Source of the DNA: Strigops habroptila
Lineage: Eukaryota; Chordata; Aves; Psittaciformes; Psittacidae
Direction of reading: 5' to 3'
DNA length: 64,000 bases
Assembly: GCF_004027225.2 (NCBI RefSeq)
Contig: NC_044278.2
Span: 53,149,411 to 53,213,410, forward strand
The notes under the pieces were generated by a model. That model made no database searches, was not told where the DNA came from, and saw only the letters and a list, made by a program, of their open reading frames with translations. Of this stretch, positions 51,110 to 62,162 are shown one piece after another (position 1 is the first letter of the stretch; each line of letters begins with the position of its first letter). Both the position numbers and the translations under genes were made by a program.

Positions 51110-51130
51110 TTCCCCCCCCACCCTCCCCCC
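51110..51130 (-). repeat. C-run cluster
   Basis: TTCCCCCCCCACCCTCCCCCC gives G runs on the minus strand with quadruplex potential, in the pseudogene intron before its CTPSR exon. Confidence 0.6.
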
Positions 51131-51340
51131 ATTTTATTTATTAATAAAAACACATGCATCCATGGAAAACTAATTTCTAAGTAAGTACTCAAGGTATCTA
51201 AAAAAATATGCAATAGAGCTTTCCTAGATAAATGGAGAGCTTTGTAAATTTGATAGTGAGGTCCTTGATAAAACTGGGAGTGGGATACTACAAACTTCCG
51301 GGTAATATGTTTTTATCAGAGATGGGATTTTTCTCTTTAG

Positions 51341-51462
51341 GACCCCTAATACTGATGGCTTGGCAAAGGTCGGAGTGAGACTTTCTCAGCACATTGCTGT
51401 AGCTGTTGTCTGTACTCCCAGCAGAGCAGCTTTCCTGACTGGCAGATACCGTATCAGATCAG
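51341..51462 (+). pseudogene. Pseudogene exon with intact CTPSR site
   Basis: 122 nt, the same length as ARSH exon 3. The acceptor TTCTCTTTAG is good. It reads [20 protein letters not shown] and [11 protein letters not shown], so the formylglycine site is untouched, although ID before it has become TD and RLA has become GLA. The donor GTTGAG is degraded. Confidence 0.9.
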
Positions 51463-53967
51463 GTTGAGCCTCTCTCTAATGGTTCACTGCAGCTTGTCTA
51501 GCCATTGTTGCTATTAAAAATCCCTTTTGAATAAACCACTTTAAGGACTAGTTAATCTAAGGATTTGGGGTCTCAGTGAGATGGGCAAAAATAATGACCA
51601 GATTTAGTGATTGATTCCTGTGAGAAAATCCCCATATAAAGCACACTCAATGGGGTTAAATGACAACACAGAAATGGATGAAAATCCAAACAGTGAAAAG
51701 CACCCAGAGGTAGAAACAAGAAGAAAAAAAAAAATGAGTAAACACTGTATGTTCAGTGGTATCAAGATTATATTAAGTGTAATATCTTTAGTATCCTGGC
51801 AAACTTTTCATAGTGAAGTGTGTCAGACCGTGGAATAGTTCTCCACAATTACATTTTAAAATAGATTTACTTCAGCCATGTAAATTCATGACAGAAAAAT
51901 TTAGCCACCACATGTGGCAGAAATAATTTGTGTAGCTCCTCTGGTGTGATTTTGAGTTGCTAAAGGAGAAATGTAATTATTAACTGTACACTTGAGAGGT
52001 GGGTACCCCTGGCTCTGTAAGCCTTTTATTCTATTTAAACTTCTTTTATTTTTTTTTTCCCCTTTTCTTTTAATGCTGTGTTTTGATAGAACTTCAGTTG
52101 TAATGCCTAATGCCCAAACATAGGCATCTTAGTGCCATTTGTAGATACACCAGCATAGCTGAGGCATCTGCTATTTAGGACTTGGAGGAGACATCGTTCT
52201 GGGGGTCAATCAGAATATCCCAGGGCATACTAAATGGCTTATAAAAAGGCACTAGGCTTAGGCAACTGAGGCCTATTCATTAGCAAGAACAATCTAAGAC
52301 TGAAAATCTGAAATCTGGCTTCTTTTACTTTAAAAAGACTGTTATTCCTCTCTAGGCATGGCATCCAGCACCGAATGGCGGGTCCTCTTTTGGAACAGGT
52401 GTTCTGGAGGGCTCTCAACAAATAAAACTGCTTTTGCCAGAATACTGCACCAGCAAGGTTATTCTACAGCACTTGTAGGTATGAGACATAGCAACTTGAT
52501 GCCTTTCCATTGTTTGTTGTTCAAATGAAGCTGCTTCTGTAAATATTTTTCTTTGCCAAAATGTCTAAGATCAGTTAAACTGGAGTTTCTTGTATGCATA
52601 ACTTTCAAAATCAGCAAGGTTTTCAGAATGCCATCCACAAGCCCCAGTGTCAGCGTAGCATATCTGACAAATCCAACATGGGGACGTAAGGAATATGTAG
52701 ATGTACACTGAAAACACAAATAAGTGCAAAGGAAAGCATCTTGTTTGCCCAGTACAGATTGCTTTAGAAAGAACAGAGATATTCACTGATCTGTTAGAGC
52801 AGAAACATGTTATCTGGTACCCAGACACCACAGTGGTCTTAAATATATCTGGTGGTTAGATTTTCTGTTATTGATGCATCCTGTTTGTTGTCACAGTTTA
52901 GCTCTAAAAGTAGCTTATTTTCTGAAAACAAGAAACTCTGACGAAGAACAGCTAAAAGAGTTGCATTGACTTCAGTGGGATCAGAACACATGTCCAAGAA
53001 AAATAATCCTATTAACTCTTGGCTAATTTTGTCTGAACAGCAATTAAAGGCTGTATCTTTCAAGCACTTCTCATTTTTAAAATCTTTTTGATGTAAAAGG
53101 TGTCATGTGCTAAATTGTAATTACCATGATATTCACACCTCTACTTGGCTGTGGCACACTGAGGTGTCATTTAGTTCCTAAAATGAAGTGAGTCTTGGTG
53201 ATGTACTGACTTCACAACAGCTTGTTCAAAGGAGTGAACTTTCCCTAGCTCACTGCAGTCTTCTATAGCTTCTTCTGTAAACTACATTCATATACACAAG
53301 TGCAGAACTGGTTAACAGTTCTCAGGAGTTATTTACCTAAGTAACAGCCCCTAAGCCTGTTCATCCTTCAATGTCAGGATAATGACACTGCTCTGTAATA
53401 TAACTTCATTAAGGTTTATCATCAGCGTATGTCATACTCTGATATGTCCAATTGTACTGGATAATTAGAATGACCTATTTTTCCTACTCATTTCAGGATG
53501 AATGTAGACACACAGAGTCAATATGTACACCTTCTTCCTGAAATCTGCTCCTTTACTGTGAAGGTCAGATAGATTTTTGTGCATAAATTGGTTCATATTT
53601 TTGTGCTTAGCTACTTCTTTTGGCACAAAAGTTTCTCCGGTTTCTCCCATCAGGTGACCCATTAATGAATGGTTACTTTGTCATGTGAAAAACAACAAGC
53701 ACCAACTATTGCAACTTCTTATTCAGGGAGGCCTCTGGCTTGGACCACAGCCCTGTGTGGAGTTTTAACAGATAAGTGAGGAAAACCAGCTGTTCTAGGC
53801 AGACAAAATTCCAAGACGCAATTACTCCCTGAGTTTGTCCCCATTCCAGACCAGTTCCTCCCTTGGTTGCGCATTAAGCAAGGAGTGTAGCCAACCCATT
53901 AGACCCACAGGCAGACGCACCCAAGAATAACAATGTTAGATTGAAGATCTTTGTTTTATATTTTCAG

Positions 53968-54393
53968 GGAAGTGGCATATGGGTGTGAACTGCAAATCCC
54001 GCTGTGATCATTGCCACCATCCTTTAAATCATGGCTTTGATTGATTATTTTTACGGCATGCCTTTTACCCCTCTGAATAAGTGTCAAGGCACAGATGACC
54101 CTGAACTCGCCAAGTTTTCAAGATACATATTGGCTTTACACTCAGATGATCATCCTTGCAGTGCTTACTCTTTTGATTGGAAAACTCACTGATTTATTCT
54201 CAGTAAAATGGAAAATAATCATATGTCTGGCCATCTGTGGTCTTCTGTATTTCATCTCCTGGTTCTCCAGCTATGGTTTCACCAAGTACTGGAAATGCAT
54301 CCTGATGAGAAACCATGATATCACTGAACAACCGATGAATCTAGAAAAAAATACTTTTGATATGCTCAAGGAGGCAGTTTCTTTAATTGAAAG
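53968..54393 (+). pseudogene. Pseudogene hairpin exon with two frameshifts
   Basis: 426 nt against 424 in ARSH. It opens with [36 protein letters not shown] shows a duplicated GATT, adding four bases and making a TGA. A compensating-looking loss of about two bases lies between PELAKFSR and YWLYTQM. The net shift is not a multiple of three. The remaining 80 residues, with both hydrophobic helices, are open up to the donor GTAACA. Confidence 0.9.
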
Positions 54394-54831
54394 GTAACAA
54401 AAAAAAAATTGTATTGCCTTTTAAGGATTTTTAGAAATAATGTGATCACTGTGTCATACACCACTAGGTTAGACAGCTAGCACATGCTGAACTGTCCTGA
54501 TGTCAACAAGTCCTGTTCTCCTTGCCTCTGAGACCATGTCACTTTCGGCTATGAACTTTCCCAGTTATTTAATGTTCTGCACATGTCTAATTTGGAACCA
54601 GAAAGAGACAAGGCCCATTACTATTTTGGTCTTAATACAGAATCAACATCTTTGAGGGGTGTTTTAACCCTCTCTGTCTCCCAAAACCTCAAAACTGCAC
54701 AGATATCAAAATAAAATATTTTTGGTTTAGACCACAATAATAATTTTTATTGAGATAGTCACAACAATACCACTGTTATATTTTGGGTTGAGTGACAGCA
54801 GAGAAATGACTATTGTTTTCTTTCATTTCAG

Positions 54832-54959
54832 AAACGAGCACAGACCATTTCTTCTCCTTGTTTCCCTTTTACATATCCACATCCCTTTCATTATCACAGA
54901 GAAGTTTCAGGGAAGAAGCCAGCATGGCCTAAGTGGAGAGCAGATGGACTAGATGGTGG
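54832..54959 (+). pseudogene. Pseudogene exon 6 with TGG to TAG
   Basis: 128 nt, nine fewer than ARSH. It reads PFLLLVSLLHIHIPF, then HGLSGEQMD, TAG, MVG. The deletion removes three residues of the GDNVEEMDW motif, and the Trp codon is a stop. Acceptor TTTCATTTCAG and donor GTAAGT are intact. Confidence 0.9.
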
Positions 54960-56227
54960 GTAAGTGGTGGTCTTGAAGAAAATCCTTCATTCATTTGAAT
55001 GTGAAAAAGAATTTAAAGAGGTTGTCACAGAACTCGCTTTTTGCCTTGGACACACAGTTGGCTCCAGAGAATGCCAGACCATTACCACACGTCTTTGTTT
55101 TGGGGGATTTTTTGGGGGTGGTTTTTTGGTTTGGGTTTTTTTTTCTTTAAGATGAAAGCTCAAATTTCCTTGTGAGGATTTGTTCTTTTTCTTTCTTAAT
55201 TGACACACTTCTGTGCTGCAGTGCTAAATGCAGATCAAACATGTGCTTGATCATGTTGTTAATCAAAATGTATGACATTTATCCAGCTCTGTCTAGTCTC
55301 AGAAGATCTAAGCGGTGTTGATGATATTACATTATGCAGTGGTTGATTTGTGTGCTTGTTCATTTTTATCAAATAATAATCTTTGGAGCACAAATCAGAA
55401 TTCTTTGCTGGTCAAAAGGCCAAATTAAAAAGCTATGGAGTTTCACTTAATAAATTGTGTGAAATCTGTACATCATGAAGACTCATTGCAGGCTAAATCC
55501 AGGCTCGGAGTGCCAATCAGGTTTTTAAACCTAAGCCTTACTTTGTTGTTCCTTTCTGCCTCAACAAGAGGGAGCTATGGAAGCTGTTCTTGGCGAATAT
55601 GTTTGATGCAGAAGGTGATGAGCAATGAAGATGGCAAGCAAGCAAAGATAAATCATATTCTGTATAAACATTTGATGTCATCAGTACTGAAAGCATTCCT
55701 TATGAAGTTAGGTTTGAATTGCAGCCTGAAGTTTTTACCACTGACATGAAGAGAAGATTTGGTTGATATTATGAGGCCTGATCTCAGAATCCCTGTTCAG
55801 TTCCTAGTATGACACAGCAGTTTTTGATGATTAGGAATCTATGCAGCACTATTAAGCACTAAAGCTTTCCAGGATGCTTGAGGCTACACAATAGATATAA
55901 TCCTCGACTCAGAGAATTTACAGCATAAAGCTGACAGTATTCTGAGTACCTTGAATAAAAGGGTCATTCATTTAAATTATTTTACAATTGGTTTTGGTTT
56001 TTATTTTCCTGGTTTTATAAACATCACAAACAAATTTTGGACGCTTTCAGCAGCTTTCTGTTGGGCTCTTATTATTTCTGTAATGTAGGATTACACTTTG
56101 CATTGCTCATAACAGAACTCATTCAGGTAAATAGAAAGACTTGGTCTTCCTGAATTTTGAGTCAACACTTAAAAAAAAATCTGACTGCATCTTTGGACAT
56201 AATTTTGATGTTTTGCTTTGTTTATAG

Positions 56228-56362
56228 GCAGACTTTTGGATGTTATTGACACAGAAGGCTTGAAGAATCCCACATTTGTTTATTTTGCATCTGATCACGG
56301 AGGATCCCTAGAGGCTAACAGAGGAAATGCTCAGTTGGGTGGATGAAATGGGATCTATAAAG
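56228..56362 (+). pseudogene. Pseudogene exon 7 with TGG to TGA
   Basis: 135 nt as in ARSH. It reads [20 protein letters not shown], then DHGGS, then QLGG, TGA, NGIYKG. The metal-ligand Asp-His pair is kept. Acceptor TTTATAG and donor GTAAAA are usable. Confidence 0.92.
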
Positions 56363-56514
56363 GTAAAATTTTTATAGCGTGTGCATGCATAAGACTTCCT
56401 CTTAAGAAAATGATTGATAGAATAAAATACATCCAGGTAGACCATACTTACTAAATTATATGCTGGGATGGTGATCTTGGATTGTAGGGCTGAGGCAAAT
56501 TCAGGGCATCAGTT

Positions 56515-56905
56515 ATTCATCTTTCAGCCCCCAGACAGCATCACTTAGACCAAAGCTACTCCCGACAGCTATATTATCTAACCTATTCTTAAACACCATT
56601 AGTGATTTACCAGATAATCCAGTTTTCATTGTCTCTGCTAGTGGAGTTTTTTCCTGGTACCTACCTTGGATTTCCTTGCTGCAGTTTAAGCAACAGATCT
56701 TGCCCTATTCACCAATCTGCAGAGAAGAGATTCTTCCTTTCCTCCTTGCAGCAGCCTGTTGTTGCAAGGTCATAATGTATTTCAATGTGGTTATGTTTCC
56801 CCTCGTTCCTCTTTTCTTTGGACTCCAGTACACTTGTACTCCCTTTTAGTTCCATGTTGCCTTTAAGACAGCTAAGCCTTGAAAAGCCACTCTGACAGCT
56901 TGGGC
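56515..56905 (-). mobile_element. Ancient CR1-like LINE fragment
   Basis: The plus strand reads ACCTATTCTTAAACACCATT, then TTTTTTCCTGGTACCTACCT, TCCTTGCTGCAGTTTAAGC, TTCCTCCTTGCAGCAGCCTG and TTATGTTTCCCCTCGTTCCT. This is the reverse complement of the C-terminal RT region of old amniote CR1 elements. It is heavily diverged with no open frame. It lies in the intron after exon 7 of the near-full-length pseudogene. Confidence 0.72.
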
Positions 56906-58803
56906 AGCTTGGCACTTATTGTGTAACAAAGCACAAAAACTGCTCCCATCATTTATTTCCCTACAGAAGATTATCTGGGTGCCTTGACCTTGCTCAGCAT
57001 CAAAATGCACATTGTCTAGTAGTAAGTTACTTGATGAGCCATAAGAGCAATGTGTGATACATCTGGAGTCTCATCTGGGAACAATCCTAAATGTTAAATT
57101 AGCCTTCAGTTCTGGATATGAAGCTTCCACACCAGTAGCACATGCAAAAAGGCCAATGGGCTCACTTGAATAGCTCAGAACCTAACCTAGGGGATTCACT
57201 TCGACTAACCTAACACAAGTATATCAGTAACAGGAGAGCCCAGAGAGGAAAAGTGAATGTGATTAGACAGTGATTTTGGTGTGAGAGGACAATGAAGAAA
57301 TCATGCCTGCTTAGAGACAAGGAGATACAATATCAGTTTAGAGATTAATTACAGAAAAGCATTCCTATTTATGTCCACATACAGCAGAACAGGGGATATC
57401 CCATTGAAACTAGCTAGATTAAAAAATCTAGTGTAATTCCTAAATATCTGTAGAAATCATTGCTGCAGCTGCTAACAGGATATTAAAAACAAGAGGATTA
57501 AATAAACCATGTATACAAATAATGATAACAGCTGCTAGTGAGTAACAAAGCATGAGATACCATTATCTTACATAGCATGAAGATTACTGCACAAGCAGCT
57601 GGGCTTGCCCTGTTTATAATCTGTCATGCCACCTTGTCAGCCTTTCAAACCAAGCTCTGGGAACCTTGCCTCTCGGCTGTAACTTCAAGCACACCTCTTC
57701 CATAGCAAAGCCAGAGGCTACTATAAGCTACCATTCAGCTGGTGATTTATTAGCTGAGCTAATAAGGTCGTTTCAAGTTTTGTTTGCCACTTTTCCTACA
57801 ATGCTTTCCAGCAATGACTTGTCAATTCTGCCCTTGATAGGAGGAATAACAGAACAAAGGTCTTGTAGGTGCCTGAGCTTCAACATTTTGCAATTTTTGT
57901 TTTCTAACTCGATCCTTACCTTGGAATTTTGTGTTTTACCAACATTGTTTCATATCTGTAATTAGTTAATGGTTCTCACTTTGAAATGCTATTTGAAACA
58001 ATGAATATTTTTGACTTCTAGGAGAGCCAATGCATGGAGAAAAGAATTTAGAAGACCAGAGGACCAGAAAAGAAACCAAGCTAAACCAAATAAGTTTTTG
58101 GATTACCTCAAGACAACTTCAACAGAAATTGCAGTGGAAAGTCTTCATTGCTGCAGCATATTCAGACCCCTTTCCAAGACTAAACACCTGGCTCTTCATG
58201 AGTAGGAAAGGTGGAGCAAATGGCATGTGGCCTGCATTTGGCTTCCAGTACCAGAGAAATAGCTTCCTCAATAGTAAACAATTTGTAGCATCTATGTTAG
58301 ACTCCCCTACAGAAAATGAGAAAGCATGGGTGGCTAATCTACTTGAGCAAAAAGCATAAAAAGTACTGGTGGTGTGTAACTGTTAAGTCAGTTCAGTAAG
58401 TGGATTTTATGGGGTTTTTTCCACCCTCCCCCAAAGACTTGAGCTCCCAGAGCTATCTGTGACTTCAGTGGCTTCCATTTCAGGGAGCAAAATCAAAAGC
58501 TGTGAACCATGCCTTCACTATGATTATCACTTACTTCCAGGAAAATTACAGTAATGGTGACTTATCTCCCCAGGCAGGATGCATGAACTAGCTGTAATTG
58601 CAAAAACTGTTAGTAACTGCTAATCACTGGTCTCCACCCATCTGCACAATTAAAAGTCTCAGGGCTTATTAGCTAAACAGTATCTTGGTTTAGAAATGAG
58701 ACTTGAAATCCTAATGCGGCACCTATGGAGAGTGAATATTGTTCATGCTCCAGCTGCAGGCTGAGATTCTGAAGCAGTCTGGTGACTCCATCTTCTCTGT
58801 CAG
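56906..58803. other. Gap where pseudogene exon 8 is missing
   Basis: I searched for the strongly conserved [11 protein letters not shown] segment in all frames and found nothing. Short ORFs at 57666-57965 and 58030-58359 show no known domain. The exon appears to have been deleted. Confidence 0.55.
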
Positions 58804-58922
58804 GGTAATCAACAGGCACACCTTGCGCCTTTGCTGTGGGACAGTTCAGCGCTCCAGGCATGAGTTCATGTTTCACTACTGTGGTGTGTTTCTGCATGCA
58901 GTACAGTGGCACCAAAAGGACA

Positions 58923-59950
58923 GTATAACATCCCCCTCCTGCAGATCAGAGATGACGTAATGACCTCTAATTTCAAACAGAATATCATGTAAAAGCATAT
59001 GTACGTGTATCTGGAGTAAGCTTATTGCCTCAGTCTCTCAGTTCTTCTGCAAGATGCAGAATGGCTCTGTTGTTAGCTATCCTGCCTTACCTGAGATGAA
59101 GGGTTTTGCTTCCTGGGTAGAATAGCTTGAGGAAGCTCCCTGTTATTGCAGTGGTTTTCTTGCTTTTCCTGTGGAAGCATTTGGGATCGGTTTTAGCGCA
59201 AGATTGAAGAAAAAGGAACTACACACATAAGGTCTTTATCAGGATCAGTAGTTTGTTTGTTTTCTATAGTCCTATCATCTTATTTGTTTCAATTTTTTTT
59301 TCGGCCATGGCATTAGACAAGCTGACTGCAGCTGTAATGCTTTCCTGAGCTTTCAACAAGCACCCAATCTTTGCTCATGTCACCCTCCACTACAGCATAA
59401 AAGAGAACAGGCCAGCAACTGGTAGCTGGGTCCTTCTTCCGGCTCAGACTGGAGGATGACATTTGTGTGACTGAATGCAGCTGCCTGGGTCTAAGCTTGT
59501 TGTTTTACAGTCACTGAAGAGCTACAGATGTTTACAGGGTGTGGTTCACCTCCTTCTGATTAGTCATCTGGGCTAGATCAGCCACCCTGTTTCTCTCCAC
59601 TGAAAAGGCAGCCGAGACTGACCACATCAGACATAAAAACCACCCGTACATTAACTTAAAGTTAGTTGAGATGAATCGCATCTTCTGTGACTGAATGATG
59701 TGACAGTAAGTGATGATGTTACAGTAAGTTGATGAATTCATGGCGATGCTGTACTCGGGGTTATTTCATTCTGCACAGCTGGAGAAATGCAGAAGCCAAT
59801 GGAGCAGGAAATGCCTACTTATCTTCCCATTCAGGAGATACTTGAATGAGCCATAACATAACATTTTCAGCAATCAGTTTTGGTGAGGGGTTATCTGTCA
59901 CGGTCTCTTTTTCACGAAGCACCTTAACATGGCTAAAATACATCAAAAAG
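58923..59950. other. Region after the pseudogene, last exon absent
   Basis: No copy of the Cys-rich last exon (WKPWLQPCC) is visible. No other feature recognised. Confidence 0.5.
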
Positions 59951-59954
59951 CCGC

Positions 59955-60130
59955 TGGAGGAGGGACGGCCGCGCTCCTTCCCCGGTAAGCGCGGCGGTAG
60001 GAGCCAGCATCGGAGCCCAGCGCTGCAGAGCCGACAACAGAACGCGCCGCCTGGGGGCAGCGCGGCACCGCCGACCGCCGCCGGTTCGCTGCCTCGCCTT
60101 TCATTTCCGCATGGCGAGGTGCACTGTATG
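59955..60130. promoter_or_regulatory. CpG-rich block (CpG island-like)
   Basis: About two dozen CpG dinucleotides fall in some 170 bases, while the rest of the window is CpG-poor. It includes CCCCGGTAAGCGCGGCGG, a perfect-looking splice donor at 59983 on the plus strand. It sits less than 400 bases before CR1 ORF1 sequence on the same strand. The two readings are the GC-rich 5' region of that CR1, or a true gene promoter with a noncoding first exon. Open frames on both strands here are a by-product of GC content. Confidence 0.6.
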
Positions 60131-60479
60131 AAAAGCCAGGCCCCGCAGGCTGGGAGCTGTGCCCTGGTCGCCTCTGGACAGCCCTCCATCCAGGGGGGCT
60201 CACGGTACCAGGACCCCTCGCCCGGCCGCCCCTCTATATGCAGTGGCTTCATTTCCAAAGCACTGTGACCACTAGTGCCTGCCTGAACCACAGCCGGAGC
60301 ACCAGGCCAGAGGTTTAACATTCGGCAACAGAGCAGGGCGAGGCCTGTGCCCCAAAGAGCGTGGTGCTGTTGCCCATGGAATCCACAACAGCAGAAACAT
60401 GAGGTTCACAGCCTTGAATCTCTCTCCCCATATACCCAATACTTGACAGAGCAGTGAGTTTGAAACTGACAAGGAGCTG

Positions 60480-62162
60480 CCACCAGAGATGTGAGCCATC
60501 AGTGTCGGCACCAGACAGAGCCGATGGGAGGGGAGGCTGCGGCGCAGAGCTCGGGGTGCAGAAAGTGCCTCCGCTGGTCTCTGGAGGCGAGGGTGCACAA
60601 CGGGCAGGGCTGCGCTTGGTGCGCCCTGGTGCAGGTCCTCCTGCAGCAGGGGCTGAGCTGCGGGGCACTGTCAGTAGCTGAAAGGTATCAGGGAAGCTGA
60701 GAGGGACCAACAAAAAAAAGAGGAAGAGGACAATTAAAAGCAAGGGGCTTCATCCAAAATCTGATGTCCCCACCCAGAGCTACTTCGCAGCTCTGCAGGG
60801 GGCTAATGAGGAAATGCACACTGCACCAAATGAACAACCTGCTGATGCACCAGTGAAGAGGATCACTACTGGTGCCTCCAGGAAAAAGCGGCCGGTCATA
60901 GTAGCAGCTGACTCTACTTTGAAGGGCACAGAGGCACCCATCTGCCGGCCTGACCCAGTCCCTAGAGAGGTGTGGTGCCTGCCAGGGGCTCGGATCAGGG
61001 ATGTTGCTGAGAGGCTGCCTGCTCTAGTAAGTTCCACTGACTAGTACCCACTTCTAGTGGTCCATGTGAGTGCTAGTGATATTGGCAGCAGTAGCCTGGG
61101 AATCATTAAGAAGGACTACAGAGCCCTGGGAGAGGTGGTTAGAGGCTCTGGGGCTCAGATGATAGCTTTTTCATCCATCCTCCAGGTCAAAGAGGAGGAC
61201 CTTGAAAAGGCCTGGCAGATGTGGCAGGTTAATAAATGGTTAGAATGGTGGTGCCGTAGTCCGGGGTTTGGTTATTTAGAACATGGGACTTGATCTGGGA
61301 GGCCAGGTCTACTGCAGGCTGGTGGAGCCGGTCTGACAAGGGGAAGACTTCAAGAGAGCAGACTTTGGCCTCTTCAGGAACCTGCTTAGTAAGGTTCCAT
61401 GGGATAAAGCCCTAGAGGGCAGGGGGCCTAAGACTGGTGGTTGATAGTCAAGGATCACCTGCTCCAAACTCAGGAGTGTTGTGTCCTGACTACAAGGAAA
61501 CACAGCAGAAGGGCCAGGAGGCCTGTGGAAGCTAATAGAAGATCTGGCCACCCTGGATTTGGAGAAGGCTGAGGTTCTCAATGACTTCTTTGCCCCAGTC
61601 TTCACTGGCAAATGCTCTGACCACACCACCGAAGTCTTGGAAGGCAGATGCAGGGACTGTGAGAATGAAGACTTTACGCCCACTGTAGGAGAGGATCAGG
61701 TTCGAGACCATCTTAAGAACCTGAATGTGCACAAGTCCATGGGACCTGATGAAATCCGTCCGTGGGTCATGAAGGAGCTGGTGAATGAAGTTGCTAAGCC
61801 ACTGTCCATCATATTTGAAAAATCATGGCAGTCAGGTGAAGTTCCTGATGACTGGAAAAAGGGAAATATAGCCCCCATTTTCAAGAAGGGGAAGGTGGAA
61901 GACCCAGGGAACTACAGACCAGTCAGTCTCACCTTTGTGTCTGTCAGGATCATGGAGCAGATTCTCCTGGAAAGCATGCTAAGGCACATGAAAAACAATG
62001 AGGTGATTGGTGACAGCCAACAGGGCTTCACTAAGGGCAAATCCTGCCTGACCAATTTGGTGGTCTTCTATGATGGGGCTACAGAACTGATGGACAGCGG
62101 CAAAGCAGTTGATGTCATCTACCTGGACCTTTCCAACCCTAACTATTCTATGATTCTATGAT
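60480..62162 (+). mobile_element. CR1 LINE with ORF1, internally deleted
   Basis: 60491-60700 has a Cys-rich finger (CRKC...CAWC) in one frame. 60814-61290 has an SGNH-esterase-like ORF1 domain: ADSTLKGTEAPICRPD, EVWCLPGARIRDV, KDYRALGEVVRGSGAQ and NKWLEWWCRSPGFGYLEHGT, with a stop at about 61042. ORF2 begins only in its middle (LLSKVPWDKALEGRG, about 61380), so the endonuclease is deleted. The first part of RT follows at 61559-62130: [50 protein letters not shown] and [20 protein letters not shown]. At VIYLDL the sequence jumps to the 3' tail, CCAACCCTAACTATTCTATG ATTCTATGA, removing the catalytic FADD part. It is not autonomous. The 5' limit is uncertain. Confidence 0.88.

Larger units (their letters stand above)
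50520..58922 (+). pseudogene. Nearly full-length arylsulfatase pseudogene (ARSD/ARSL-like)
   Basis: Seven exons match ARSH exons 2-7 and 9: 50520-50615, 51341-51462, 52356-52478, 53968-54393, 54832-54959, 56228-56362 and 58804-58922. Most splice sites survive. [19 protein letters not shown] and GKWH are intact. Lesions: a 4-bp GATT duplication near 54042-54050 that creates TGA; a second frameshift near 54110-54130; a 9-bp deletion and a TGG-to-TAG change in exon 6 (about 54950); a TGG-to-TGA change in exon 7 (about 56344); exon 8 and the last exon not found. The donor after exon 3 is GTTGAG, off consensus. The hairpin region with [20 protein letters not shown] and RNHDITEQPM recalls ARSD. It cannot make a full protein. 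A first exon was not recognised. Confidence 0.92.

Noticed and set aside
54940-56350. Idea that A-to-I editing restores the TAG and TGA codons to Trp
   Set aside because: Both stops are one A-to-G step from TGG, but the exon 5 frameshifts and missing exons remain, so editing could not rescue the protein.
59815-60321. 168-codon minus-strand and 140-codon plus-strand ORFs
   Set aside because: Both exist because CpG-rich DNA lacks stop codons; neither resembles a protein I know.
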